Source: Gottfriedia sp002574545 (GTDB lineage: Bacteria > Bacillota > Bacilli > Bacillales > Bacillaceae_G). From it: a stretch of 64,000 nucleotides of DNA. The translations under genes and the position numbers were made by a program. Below the pieces are notes generated by a model that saw nothing but the letters and a program-made list of their open reading frames with translations, was not told the origin of the DNA and ran no database searches. Position 1 is the stretch's first letter; each line of letters starts with the position of its first letter. Positions 9,121 through 16,719 of the stretch are shown in pieces. The stretch lies in the NCBI GenBank assembly GCA_052180195.1, contig CP197469.1. The stretch is one strand, 5' to 3'.

Positions 9121-9705
9121 TTAATGATTTGGATACAAAATCTCATCAATTATTCCATATTCTTTCGCTTCTTCTGCACTCATAAAATAATCTCGATCTG
9201 TATCCTTTGCTACTTTTTCAACTGGCTGTCCTGTTCGCTCAGCAATTATTTGATTTATATGCTCACGTAATTTTAAGATTCGGCGAGCAGATATTTCAAT
9301 TTCTGTTGCTTGGCCTTTAGCTCCACCTAATGGTTGATGGATCATGATTTCGCTGTTCGGAAGTGCGAACCGCTTACCTTTTGTTCCCGCCAGCAAAAGC
9401 ATCGCACCAAAGGACGCTGCCATTCCAGTACAAATTGTTCTAACATCAGGCTTTATATATTGCATCGTATCATAAATTGCAAATCCCGCTGAAGTCGACC
9501 CACCAGGGCTATTGATATAAAGTGAAATTTCTTTATCAGGTGCATCTGCAGCTAAAAATAATAATTGTGCAACTACACTATTTGCTACATGATCATTTAT
9601 TTCATCACCTATTATAATAATTCGATCTTTTAACAAACGGGAATAAATATCATATGAACGTTCACCACGATTGGATTGTTCAATTACATAAGGAACTGTC
9701 GTCAT
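9121..9705 (-). CDS. clpP: ATP-dependent Clp protease proteolytic subunit, paralogue
   Basis: A 194-residue ClpP with the full catalytic triad: Ser98 in GMAASFGA, His123 in MIHQPLGG and Asp172 in DTDRDYF. It forms a tetradecameric barrel that degrades proteins fed by ClpX/ClpC-type ATPases. The sequence deviates from the housekeeping Bacillus ClpP (GMAASMGA region and short NH-terminated tail), suggesting the second copy found in some bacilli. AGGAGG precedes the ATG. It is only 30 bp downstream of the ECF sigma factor gene with no terminator between, so the two are probably co-transcribed. No CtsR heptad operator was recognised upstream. Whether it is the only ClpP of the genome cannot be seen from this window. 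Confidence 0.93.
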   Translation of the reverse strand: MTTVPYVIEQSNRGERSYDIYSRLLKDRIIIIGDEINDHVANSVVAQLLFLAADAPDKEISLYINSPGGSTSAGFAIYDTMQYIKPDVRTICTGMAASFGAMLLLAGTKGKRFALPNSEIMIHQPLGGAKGQATEIEISARRILKLREHINQIIAERTGQPVEKVAKDTDRDYFMSAEEAKEYGIIDEILYPNH

Positions 9706-9735
9706 TTAAAAATCCTCCTTAAAAGCGTTAATTGG

Positions 9736-10452
9736 CTATGCAGCCATACAGAGAGTGCTTGAAGGAGATTGAGTTCGAGCTGACTGGAAATTACAAAATA
9801 ACATTTTAGGACTTTCAACAATACGATCTAAGGAAGGGAGTGCCTGAATTAGTATTGTAGGATCTTGAACTTCTAACGCGATATGAAAAACTTCTTCAAG
9901 TTTCTCACGTTCTTCCTCATTCCAAAAATACTCAACAGAAGGGGATTCTTCTTTGTTCGTTTTATCTAAACGCCTTTTCGCTCGATGTAGGCTAGATTTT
10001 ATGGCTATTTCTGTTGTCCCTAGCATATCTGCAATTTCCTTCGATTTATATTGAAATGCTTCTTTTAAGAAAAAGATAATCGCTTGTTTCGGAGTAAAAT
10101 GTTTCAGTAAGAGTTCTACAGTATTTAGTTTATGATCAAGTGGATTATTAGCAGCATATTGGGAAAGTTCAAAATCAGAAATAACCAGTTCCTCTTTCCT
10201 TTTTCGCAAAGTATCAATCCAATGATTGTAAGCTATTTTATTTAATAAAGCTGAATTCATTTTTTCGTTATTATAGTATTTTACAGCTTTAAAAAAAGCT
10301 TCCTGAGCGATATCGTCACCATCCCAATCATTTTGAGCTAGAAAACGACAATACCGTTGCAGTTTTGGATAGTACTCCTTCCAATAGAATTCATCAGACT
10401 TTACTTCCTGATTTTCCTTTTCTATACTGTGCACCCTAAGCTTACTAGACAT
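9736..10452 (-). CDS. ECF-type sigma-70 factor with C-terminal extension
   Basis: A 238-residue sigma factor with only regions 2 and 4. Region 2 is seen around YYPKLQRYCRFLAQNDWDGD and the following DIAQEAFFKAVKYY. Region 4 is FTPKQAIIFFLKEAFQYKSK then EIADMLGTTEIAIKSSLHRA. About 65 residues follow region 4 (EEREKLEEVFHIALEVQDP to the end), beyond the usual ECF length. No anti-sigma gene is adjacent, so the extension might have a regulatory role; this is inference. An ATG eight codons upstream lacks a site, whereas AAAGGAG precedes the ATG at 10452. The target promoters are unknown, though clpP directly follows. Confidence 0.88.
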   Translation of the reverse strand: MSSKLRVHSIEKENQEVKSDEFYWKEYYPKLQRYCRFLAQNDWDGDDIAQEAFFKAVKYYNNEKMNSALLNKIAYNHWIDTLRKRKEELVISDFELSQYAANNPLDHKLNTVELLLKHFTPKQAIIFFLKEAFQYKSKEIADMLGTTEIAIKSSLHRAKRRLDKTNKEESPSVEYFWNEEEREKLEEVFHIALEVQDPTILIQALPSLDRIVESPKMLFCNFQSARTQSPSSTLCMAA

Positions 10453-10734
10453 TGAATTCCACTCCTTTAATAACACTCTCTACCCTATAAACGTAAAAGA
10501 AGTATAAAAAGATACGGGGTCAAAAAGTTTTTTATTTAATTTATGTAATTTAAATAAAAATTCTTCTATATTTATCCTTAGTTTCTATTTTAATGCATTT
10601 AAACACATTTAAGAAAATAACGAACAGCACAAAAAAGCGTGAATTTTCTATCTCCACTTCTATTTATATATGTTTATTTTTGTTAAAACGCTTGATTCTT
10701 AGAGAAAAGGAGACATTGATACATTTCTTTGCTC

Positions 10735-11352
10735 TTACTCTCTCCCAGCAGCTTCTTTTATGGAACCAATCACTGAAATAACAGAACCAATTGCTTGAAT
10801 CCAACTTCCTGTTGCTACTAATGTTTCAGATTCGGTCTGTACATTATTTTTATTAAGGTATTCTTCATAATAGCCAATATTTTTTTGCTTATTTATTTCT
10901 TCTCTAATTTCAAATAGTGCCTCTGACCATCCAATTGCCTGCAAAGTATTTCCTATAATTTGTGTTATGCTTCCTACAATATTTTCTGATTGACCAGGAA
11001 ATGGAGTAAGCTCAATCGCATCCCCAACATTAACGCCTAATCCTAGAGCTTGTAACAAATTACCTGCAACGAATAATTTATAAGATGCTTCTTTTCGACT
11101 GTCAAAAATCAGCCCTGAAACAACCGTAATATTCCCACTAGCTGTTATTTCTTTTCCAACTGCTCTAAGTACTGTCCCTTCTGCTTCAGCATCGATACCA
11201 TTTCCTGTAGCCTGCAAAACATTTCCAATTAAAGATAAATCATCTCGAACACTACTTTTTATGTAGTTGGATGGTGTAGAACCAATTGCAGCAGTAATTG
11301 TTCCAATTGAAACGATCACAGATCCCACTATTACTTTTGATTCGCCTCCCAT
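10735..11352 (-). CDS. glycine-rich repetitive hydrophobic protein (DUF6944-like)
   Basis: About 205 residues, dominated by a repeating xGNxLQAxG-type motif: IGNVLQATGNG, VGKEITASGN, AGNLLQALGLG, IGNTLQAIGW, TGSWIQAIGS and IGSIKEAAG, spaced roughly 30 residues apart. These alternate small residues and hydrophobics like glycine-zipper helices, suggesting membrane insertion or self-assembly. No signal peptide or catalytic motif is seen. The frame opens 35 codons earlier, but that N-terminal stretch is unlike the rest and has no SD; the ATG at 11352 follows GGTGG. Proteins of this type occur in Bacillus as DUF6944-family repetitive proteins; no function is known to me. Confidence 0.72.
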   Translation of the reverse strand: MGGESKVIVGSVIVSIGTITAAIGSTPSNYIKSSVRDDLSLIGNVLQATGNGIDAEAEGTVLRAVGKEITASGNITVVSGLIFDSRKEASYKLFVAGNLLQALGLGVNVGDAIELTPFPGQSENIVGSITQIIGNTLQAIGWSEALFEIREEINKQKNIGYYEEYLNKNNVQTESETLVATGSWIQAIGSVISVIGSIKEAAGRE

Positions 11353-11548
11353 TTTTTCCACCAACCTGATCAAAGTAACCTTTATCGTAGTATTATGAAG
11401 GAATATCAAAAAGTGTGTCTGCTTACTGTAACAAAAGCTCCTATTATTCCCTAGCAATCACAGTCCTGTCTTCAAACGAAAATCTATCATCCTTATTTTA
11501 GAGATTGCTAGCTTTTTTTGATTAATGTGAAGCAGCTAATCGAACTAA

Positions 11549-11602
11549 CACGAAAAAAACTCAATCTAGCTAAGATTAATAGCAGATTGAGTTTTTATTC
11601 GT
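11549..11602. terminator. long hairpin, terminator-like
   Basis: CACGAA...ACTCAATCT pairs with AGATTGAGTTTTTATTCGTG across a loop of about 16 bases, with an A-run on one side and T-run on the other, so it can terminate in both directions. No intact gene ends immediately next to it; on its right is the relic at 11614-11744. Confidence 0.6.
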
Positions 11603-11613
11603 GTAGTATGTTA

Positions 11614-11744
11614 TTAAGGTTTTACAACTGTCATATATCGTGTTTTTGCAGAGATTTTTAGTCCTGTTTCATCTCACATGTCACTTTATATTGTCCAGCA
11701 GGCATGTCAGCAGTTGGAGTCCATATTATATAAGCATTCTCTGT
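11614..11744 (-). pseudogene. relic of an Ig-like C-terminal domain
   Basis: Two minus-strand frames with clear protein-like texture are separated by one shift or stop. The first reads ENAYIIWTPTADMPAGQYKV then TCEMKQD and stops; it is followed by KISAKTRYMTVVKP and a stop. Joined, they resemble the last module of the Vpr-like protease in this window (APDKDLPNGTYTIT ... KLTSAPKTVTVTQ). There is an in-frame stop upstream and no start or SD, so this is a decayed 3' end rather than a gene. The parent could be a protease or another secreted protein with the same Ig-like fold. Confidence 0.55.
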
Positions 11745-11835
11745 CTAACAAATATTCCTTCATTAACATTTTTTCGTGACATTGATAGTACAAAGAAGGT
11801 GAAATTAAATGAGGGATAAAAAGGTGGTGAAGTAC

Positions 11836-11961
11836 ATGAAAATTGAGACATCGAAGAATATAGAAAAAATCCGACGTGGTTTTGAAATGGGAAGTCGTAT
11901 TGGCGTTACTCAGCTAGGAAGATCAACAAAATGGCGTCAAGATTTAGAAAATCAATTCTAG
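11836..11961 (+). CDS. small ORF, possible N-terminal half of a split Phd-like antitoxin
   Basis: A 41-residue frame beginning MKIETSKNIEKIRRGFEMGS and ending TKWRQDLENQF. An SD-like AAGGTGGTGAAG precedes the ATG; a further in-frame ATG lies upstream at 11809 after AAGAAGGTG. Its 3' end overlaps the next ORF by about 30 bases in another frame. The N-terminal texture followed by the antitoxin-like tail in the next frame suggests a single gene interrupted by a frameshift. It could instead be a translationally coupled pair. No close family is recognised. Confidence 0.4.
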   Translation: MKIETSKNIEKIRRGFEMGSRIGVTQLGRSTKWRQDLENQF

Positions 11962-12188
11962 ATCGAAATCAAACAGCCAGGATCTTACTATCTCCTGAAA
12001 TTTATAAATCTCTATTAGATTATTTAGACAATGTAGATCAAGCATTAGAACAAGTTCAAGTTGAAAAATTATATAGCAATCGTAAAGAAATGAATTGGAC
12101 TACTAGTGAAGATTTTGCGACAAAAGCAAAAGCAAGTTTTGCAGCAAGACAAGATCATATTCGGAAATTTTTAGATAACGATCAGTAA
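11931..12188 (+). CDS. small protein resembling a Phd/YefM antitoxin C-terminus
   Basis: 85 residues: a short basic start, then TARILLSPEIYKSLLDYLDN and a charged helical tail (VQVEKLYSNRK ... IRKFLDNDQ). The strand-then-helix pattern, ILLSPEIYKSLLDYL, resembles the segment after the DNA-binding part of Phd-type antitoxins. The frame stays open upstream to about 11886 but has no other ATG. The ATG at 11931 has AGGAAGA upstream. No toxin gene follows, so the assignment is tentative. The alternative is that it is the second half of a frameshifted gene starting at 11836. Confidence 0.45.
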   Translation: MASRFRKSILDRNQTARILLSPEIYKSLLDYLDNVDQALEQVQVEKLYSNRKEMNWTTSEDFATKAKASFAARQDHIRKFLDNDQ

Positions 12189-12189
12189 C

Positions 12190-12399
12190 GAATTATTTTT
12201 CGAAACGATTGATCACATCGCTGGAAAGAATTGATTGTAATGGATCCAGAATTTAATTGATAACGTCGTACTTGTTCATGCTTCCAGCTTTTCATTAAAA
12301 ATAACAATATAATCAGTATGTACATTGACAAAAGCTTGTACCCGTTCTTTGATACTTATTGAGTCTAATGTTTTATTAACGTTCTATTCTTATTAAATA
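12190..12399 (-). pseudogene. possible minus-strand gene relic, unrecognised
   Basis: Two adjacent minus-strand frames have protein-like composition and join by one shift. The first is NKTLDSISIKERVQAFVNVH then TDYIVIFNEKLEA and a stop. The second is SWKHEQVRRYQLNSGSITIN then SFQRCDQSFRKIIRY and a stop. No start with a good SD was found. I do not recognise a family. It may be chance, or the remnant of a small gene broken by a frameshift at about 12281. Confidence 0.22.
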
Positions 12400-12445
12400 C
12401 ATAATTTCCCTTGAAGAAAGCATCCTATTGTCAGGAGGTGGTTTT

Positions 12446-12652
12446 ATGTCTGAACCATTACAACCAGGGAATAAGAAACTTCCTGATTTTAATGAATTAA
12501 ACGATCGGATTATTGCTGAGCATGGTACAACGGGACCGTCTTTAGTTATTAAAACAAATTTGGATCCGAAAGATTCTACTGTGGATAATCCTTATTATCG
12601 TAATGAAACGCACACACCAAAAAAACCATTTAGAAACTATTTTGAAGAGTAA
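12446..12652 (+). CDS. small conserved hypothetical protein
   Basis: 68 residues, hydrophilic, beginning MSEPLQPGNKKLPDFNELND, with a mid-segment TTGPSLVIKTNLDPKD and ending PFRNYFEE. A textbook SD (AGGAGGTG) lies seven bases before the ATG at 12446, and a strong terminator follows the stop, so expression as a single-gene unit is likely. No domain, signal peptide or metal motif is recognised. The SD lies inside a longer frame opened by an ATG at 12428, which is therefore rejected as start. Confidence 0.75.
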   Translation: MSEPLQPGNKKLPDFNELNDRIIAEHGTTGPSLVIKTNLDPKDSTVDNPYYRNETHTPKKPFRNYFEE

Positions 12653-12657
12653 TAGTA

Positions 12658-12690
12658 AAATGAGCTCGGTTTCTACCGGCTCATTTTTTT
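12658..12690 (+). terminator. Rho-independent terminator
   Basis: ATGAGC-CGGT pairs with ACCGGCTCAT (one bulged T, loop TTCT), followed by seven T residues, immediately after the small gene. Confidence 0.9.
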
Positions 12691-12793
12691 ATACAAGAAT
12701 GATTTTAACGCTTACGTACATACTAAGAAATATATGGCAATTTCTAAAAAGGAAACTGTTTATACTTTTCAATGTACTAGGAGGAATAAGAAT

Positions 12794-14467
12794 TTGAGTC
12801 CAACAAAAAGTATGCTATCCGTCTTTGCCTTAGGTGGAATTAATGAAATTGGAAAGAATATGTATGCTATTCAATACTTAAAAGAAATCATTTTAATTGA
12901 CTGTGGTTCAAAGTTTCCAGATGAGAGTTTATTAGGTGTTGATTTAATCATTCCTGATATTACATATTTAAAAGAAAATCAAGAAAAGATTAAGGGCTTA
13001 TTTGTTACACACGGTCATGAAGACCATATTGGTGGAATTCCTTATCTTTTGAAGCAATTGAATATTCCAGTATATGCATCGAGATTAACGCTTGGATTAA
13101 TTGAGCTTAAATTAAAAGAGCATGGTCTATTAGGAGAAACTGAACTCATTTTAATAGACTCTGATTCGGTGATTAAATTTGAACATTTTTCGATTTCATT
13201 TTTTAAAACAAATCATAGTATTCCCGATTGCTTAGGTATCGTATTTGAAACCCCTGAAGGAACTGTCGTACATACTGGCGATTTTAAATTTGATTTAACG
13301 CCTGTTAATAATCAATATCCAGATATTCATAGAATGGCCGAAATAGGTAGTAAAGGAGTTTTATTACTTTTATCAGAGAGCACAAACGCTGAACGGCCAG
13401 GTTCAACTCCATCTGAACGGATTGTTGGAGAGCATATAGTAGATGCTTTTATGAAGGCAAAACAAAGAGTCATTATTTCAACATTTGCTTCTAATGTTCA
13501 CCGGGTGCAACAAATTGTTGATGCATCGATTATCACAAATCGAAAGTTAGCTCTTTTGGGTAGAAGCATGGTGAATGTTGTTCAAGTTGCAATGGAGCAA
13601 GGATACTTATCAATTCCTGAAGGTATGTTGATTGATGCAGATGAAATTAATAGTTTCGCACCAGAATCAATTACAATTTTATGTACAGGTAGTCAAGGAG
13701 AACCTCTTGCCGCTCTTGCTCGACTAGCTAGTTCAAGCTTTAGAGGTGTTGATGTTTATCCTGGTGACACTGTCATTTTAGCTGCTTCACCAATTCCTGG
13801 AAATGAGCGCAACGTATCAAAAATTATCGATAATTTTTACAATCTCGGAGCAAATGTCATTTATGGTTCGGGAAGCTCGACAGGAATGCATGTTTCTGGT
13901 CATGCTTATCAAGAAGAACTTAAACTCATGCTTACTTTAATGAAGCCAAAATATTTTATTCCGATTCATGGTGAGTATAGAATGCTTCATCATCATCGTT
14001 CTCTTGCTGAATCCGTTGGCGTCAAACGAAATAATATTTTTATTATTAAAAATGGTGATGTTGTCGATATTTTACAATCAGAAGCGATTCAAAGCCGAAG
14101 AATACCAGCAGGAAATATTTATGTAGATGGAATGGGCATAGGAGATGTCGGTAACATTGTCCTAAGAGATCGAAAGCAACTTGCTGAAGATGGAATGCTA
14201 GTAATCGTCATCACCATTAATAAAATGGAAAGAAAGATTATCTCTGGACCTGATACCATTTCAAGAGGATTTGTCTATGCGCGTGATTCTGAAAGTTTAC
14301 TGAAGGAAGTAAATCAAATCGTCACATCATCCATAAACGAATTACTTGATGAAAACAAGCTCCAATGGGGAGTTATGAAGCAAAATATTAAAAAGTCCCT
14401 AGGACAATTTTTATTTACAAAAACGAAGAGAAAACCGATGATTTTACCAATAATCATTGAAATATAG
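12794..14467 (+). CDS. rnj: ribonuclease J (RNase J1-like paralogue)
   Basis: A 557-residue metallo-beta-lactamase/beta-CASP ribonuclease, with 5'-3' exo- and endonuclease activity on RNA in the cytoplasm. The zinc motif is HGHEDHIGGIPY, with further ligands in NHSIPDC, HTGDFKFD and the beta-CASP HVSGHAYQEE, then FIPIHGEYRM. The C-terminal degradation-domain end, TKRKPMILPIIIEI, matches RNase J1. Length is that of J1 (about 555). The start is TTG at 12794, eight bases after AGGAGG; a frame extension to an upstream ATG at 12734 would place the SD inside the gene and is rejected. Whether it is the main RNase J or an additional copy cannot be decided from this window. Confidence 0.93.
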   Translation: MSPTKSMLSVFALGGINEIGKNMYAIQYLKEIILIDCGSKFPDESLLGVDLIIPDITYLKENQEKIKGLFVTHGHEDHIGGIPYLLKQLNIPVYASRLTLGLIELKLKEHGLLGETELILIDSDSVIKFEHFSISFFKTNHSIPDCLGIVFETPEGTVVHTGDFKFDLTPVNNQYPDIHRMAEIGSKGVLLLLSESTNAERPGSTPSERIVGEHIVDAFMKAKQRVIISTFASNVHRVQQIVDASIITNRKLALLGRSMVNVVQVAMEQGYLSIPEGMLIDADEINSFAPESITILCTGSQGEPLAALARLASSSFRGVDVYPGDTVILAASPIPGNERNVSKIIDNFYNLGANVIYGSGSSTGMHVSGHAYQEELKLMLTLMKPKYFIPIHGEYRMLHHHRSLAESVGVKRNNIFIIKNGDVVDILQSEAIQSRRIPAGNIYVDGMGIGDVGNIVLRDRKQLAEDGMLVIVITINKMERKIISGPDTISRGFVYARDSESLLKEVNQIVTSSINELLDENKLQWGVMKQNIKKSLGQFLFTKTKRKPMILPIIIEI

Positions 14468-14473
14468 AAACAA

Positions 14474-14507
14474 AAAACTCCCTTTTCAATTGAATGAGGG
14501 AGTTTTT
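14474..14507. terminator. bidirectional terminator between rnj and the ligD-type polymerase gene
   Basis: AAAAAACTCCCT and AGGGAGTTTTT form an inverted repeat with a 13-base loop and A/T runs on both sides. It lies between convergent genes, and the polymerase stop codon overlaps its right arm. Confidence 0.88.
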
Positions 14508-15750
14508 ACTTTGGATCGTTATCTATAATTTTAGAAATTAAATCGATCAAAGAAGTATTTTCTTGATCAAAATAGTCGTTCATTGGACAAGAACTATTTT
14601 CTAATCGTTTTAGTACAAACGGGATTGTGTAGGTTTCTATTTTTAATTCGTCATTTACCTCATCCCAAAATAGAGGCACTGCAACAGTTGGTTTTTCCTT
14701 TCCCCTTGTAGAGTATGGGCAAATAATCGTTTTTCCTTTAGCATGCTGAACATAATCAATATAAAGTCGATTCCCTCGATTTTTTTTAAATCTTTCGACC
14801 GTAAAATCATCTGGAAATTTTTCAATTAAGTAATGTGCAATAAAAGATGTAAATACTCTTGTATCATCATAAGTAAGCGAATTTTCTTTAATTGGAATAT
14901 GAATTTGAATTCCTTTACTTCCAGACACCTTTGGATAGCTTTTTATTTGAAAAGAATCAAAGATTAATTTCATTTCTAATGCGGCTTTTATTGCTAAAGG
15001 AAATGCATCTGTATTAGGTGGATCCAAATCAAATACGATTTCAATCGGGTTATAGGCTTTATATGTTTGAAAAGGGATATGGTATTCGATCGCTAATTGA
15101 TTTCCTAACCATAGCAATGTTGATACATCATTACAGATAATAAAATTATTTCCCTCATGTTCCTCGGTTTTAATAAAACTAGGAGCATAATCTGGACTAT
15201 TTTTTTGAAAAAAAGATTCACCACCTATTCCGTTTGGAAAACGAATCGTCGTTAATAAACGATTTTTTAGAAATGGAAGCATATAAGTAGATATTTGAGC
15301 TAAATACGAAACATAGCTCTCTTTATTTATAGATGGATCCTTCCATATTATTTTTTCAGGGTTGGTAAGTGTTAATTCTTCTTCCAAATTAAGATTACCT
15401 AAAAGTAAACCATCCCAAGTACATTCATTCCATGCTTGTTTTAATTGAAATGACAAAAATTTTGCATTTGTTAATTGGTTGTTTTCGATACTTTGAAATT
15501 CAAGTTCAATACAGATTCCAGGATCTACAAATTTTATATTACCTTTTTTGCTTTTTTTATTTACTTCGATTGCTTTTATTAAAACTTCCTTCTCTTCTTC
15601 ACTAAGTCCATTTGAGAAGGACCCCATTTGCAAAATATCATTTTCTTTTTTAAGTCCGACTAAAAAGGTTTCCTCTTTTTCATTGAAACCTAAAATAAAG
15701 AAAAAGCCTGTATAATTTTTATGACGTTTTTGAAAAAAATATTGATTCAT
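14506..15750 (-). CDS. ligD: LigD-type NHEJ polymerase/primase with N-terminal OB-like domain
   Basis: 414 residues. The region from about 135 to the end is a LigD_Prim-Pol domain: STLLWLGNQLAIEYH, the catalytic EIVFDLDPPNTD, VSGSKGIQIHIPI, and NRLYIDYVQHAKGKTIICPY. This domain fills gaps and adds nucleotides at broken DNA ends. The first about 110 residues (FFFILGFNEKEETFLVGLKK ... PGICIELEFQSIE) look like the OB domain of an ATP-dependent ligase, although the ligase next door already has one. In B. subtilis LigD the ligase and polymerase are one chain; here they are separate genes with an 11-bp gap. The ATG at 15750 follows AGGGGAT; an ATG ten codons earlier overlaps the ligase stop. Confidence 0.85.
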   Translation of the reverse strand: MNQYFFQKRHKNYTGFFFILGFNEKEETFLVGLKKENDILQMGSFSNGLSEEEKEVLIKAIEVNKKSKKGNIKFVDPGICIELEFQSIENNQLTNAKFLSFQLKQAWNECTWDGLLLGNLNLEEELTLTNPEKIIWKDPSINKESYVSYLAQISTYMLPFLKNRLLTTIRFPNGIGGESFFQKNSPDYAPSFIKTEEHEGNNFIICNDVSTLLWLGNQLAIEYHIPFQTYKAYNPIEIVFDLDPPNTDAFPLAIKAALEMKLIFDSFQIKSYPKVSGSKGIQIHIPIKENSLTYDDTRVFTSFIAHYLIEKFPDDFTVERFKKNRGNRLYIDYVQHAKGKTIICPYSTRGKEKPTVAVPLFWDEVNDELKIETYTIPFVLKRLENSSCPMNDYFDQENTSLIDLISKIIDNDPK

Positions 15751-15761
15751 ATTAAAATCCC

Positions 15762-16706
15762 CTAATCTGTGAGCGTACATTCTTTAGGATCTTTTTCGAT
15801 AAAAGCTTGGATACTTGGTTGTCTTAATGAATGACCTTCAGTCCATTCAATGAATTGAACTTTAACAGTTAACAATGGCTCAATCCACTGGATTTCCTTT
15901 ATTCTTTTCGGTTGGCTACTAAATGGATTATTTTCTATTTTTATCGTATCAATGACTGTAGTAAGGTCTTTCCATTCTGATTTCGTTAATTTCCCTGTTC
16001 CAACATGCCCTATAAACACGAGTTGATGCTGTTCGTTATAAAGCCCTACTAAAATCGAATTAACAATTCCAGAGCGATACGTTACTCCACCGATTACAGC
16101 AATAACATCCTTATAATTTTTTACTTTTTGCCACGCATTGTTCTTTCCACTGATCAAATATTTACTATTTAAGTTTTTACATACGATCCCTTCTAAATTA
16201 TGTTGTTTTGCAACTTCAAATAAAGCAAAACCATCAGTATGATTTGGAACTAACTGAATTTGCTGATTTGGTTGGATTGCTTCAAATAATAAATTTTGTC
16301 TCTGTTGGAGGGGTAATTGCGTAACCCATTCTCCATTGTAAAAAAGAATATCGAAAATCATATAGAAAATAGGTACGGCTTGTATAGCTGAATCAATCCG
16401 ATCCATTCGCCTAATTCCATCCCTTCGCATAACCTCATGAAACGAAGGATTACCATTTTGATCAAGGGCGATGACTTCCCCATCTAAAATGATTGATTGA
16501 GCAGTCGTATAGGTTTTTATATTCGTTAGCTCTGGAAAAATAGTTGTACGATCATTTAACTTACGGTTAAATAATTTTACTTCTGTCCCATCAAAATAAG
16601 TTAGGATTCTAACACCGTCCCATTTAATTTGCGAAATCCACTCTGGACCAGTTGGTACAATATCTGAAGAAATAGGTTCAAAAGGATATATAGGATTTAG
16701 CTCCAT
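15762..16706 (-). CDS. ligD: ATP-dependent DNA ligase (LigD ligase module)
   Basis: 314 residues. The adenylation motif I is QIKWDGVRI with Lys28 as the AMP-accepting residue. Motif III is ILDGEVIAL, motif IV is LEGIVCKN and motif V is WQKVKN. An OB domain follows, with VNSILVGLYN and VQFIEWTEGHSLRQP. The protein seals double-strand breaks together with Ku. It is shorter than the fused B. subtilis LigD (about 611) because the polymerase is a separate gene immediately downstream. AGGAGGTAGGT precedes the ATG, and ku is 13 bp upstream, so ku, ligase and polymerase form one operon. Confidence 0.92.
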   Translation of the reverse strand: MELNPIYPFEPISSDIVPTGPEWISQIKWDGVRILTYFDGTEVKLFNRKLNDRTTIFPELTNIKTYTTAQSIILDGEVIALDQNGNPSFHEVMRRDGIRRMDRIDSAIQAVPIFYMIFDILFYNGEWVTQLPLQQRQNLLFEAIQPNQQIQLVPNHTDGFALFEVAKQHNLEGIVCKNLNSKYLISGKNNAWQKVKNYKDVIAVIGGVTYRSGIVNSILVGLYNEQHQLVFIGHVGTGKLTKSEWKDLTTVIDTIKIENNPFSSQPKRIKEIQWIEPLLTVKVQFIEWTEGHSLRQPSIQAFIEKDPKECTLTD

Positions 16707-16719
16707 ACCTACCTCCTAT

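Noticed and set aside
10593..10781. 62-codon plus-strand frame before the repetitive protein gene
   Set aside because: No SD; it runs antisense into the end of the glycine-rich gene, and the product has no coherent features.
12734..12793. N-terminal extension of RNase J from the ATG at 12734
   Set aside because: AGGAGG sits inside it just before the TTG at 12794, and homologues start at that TTG position.
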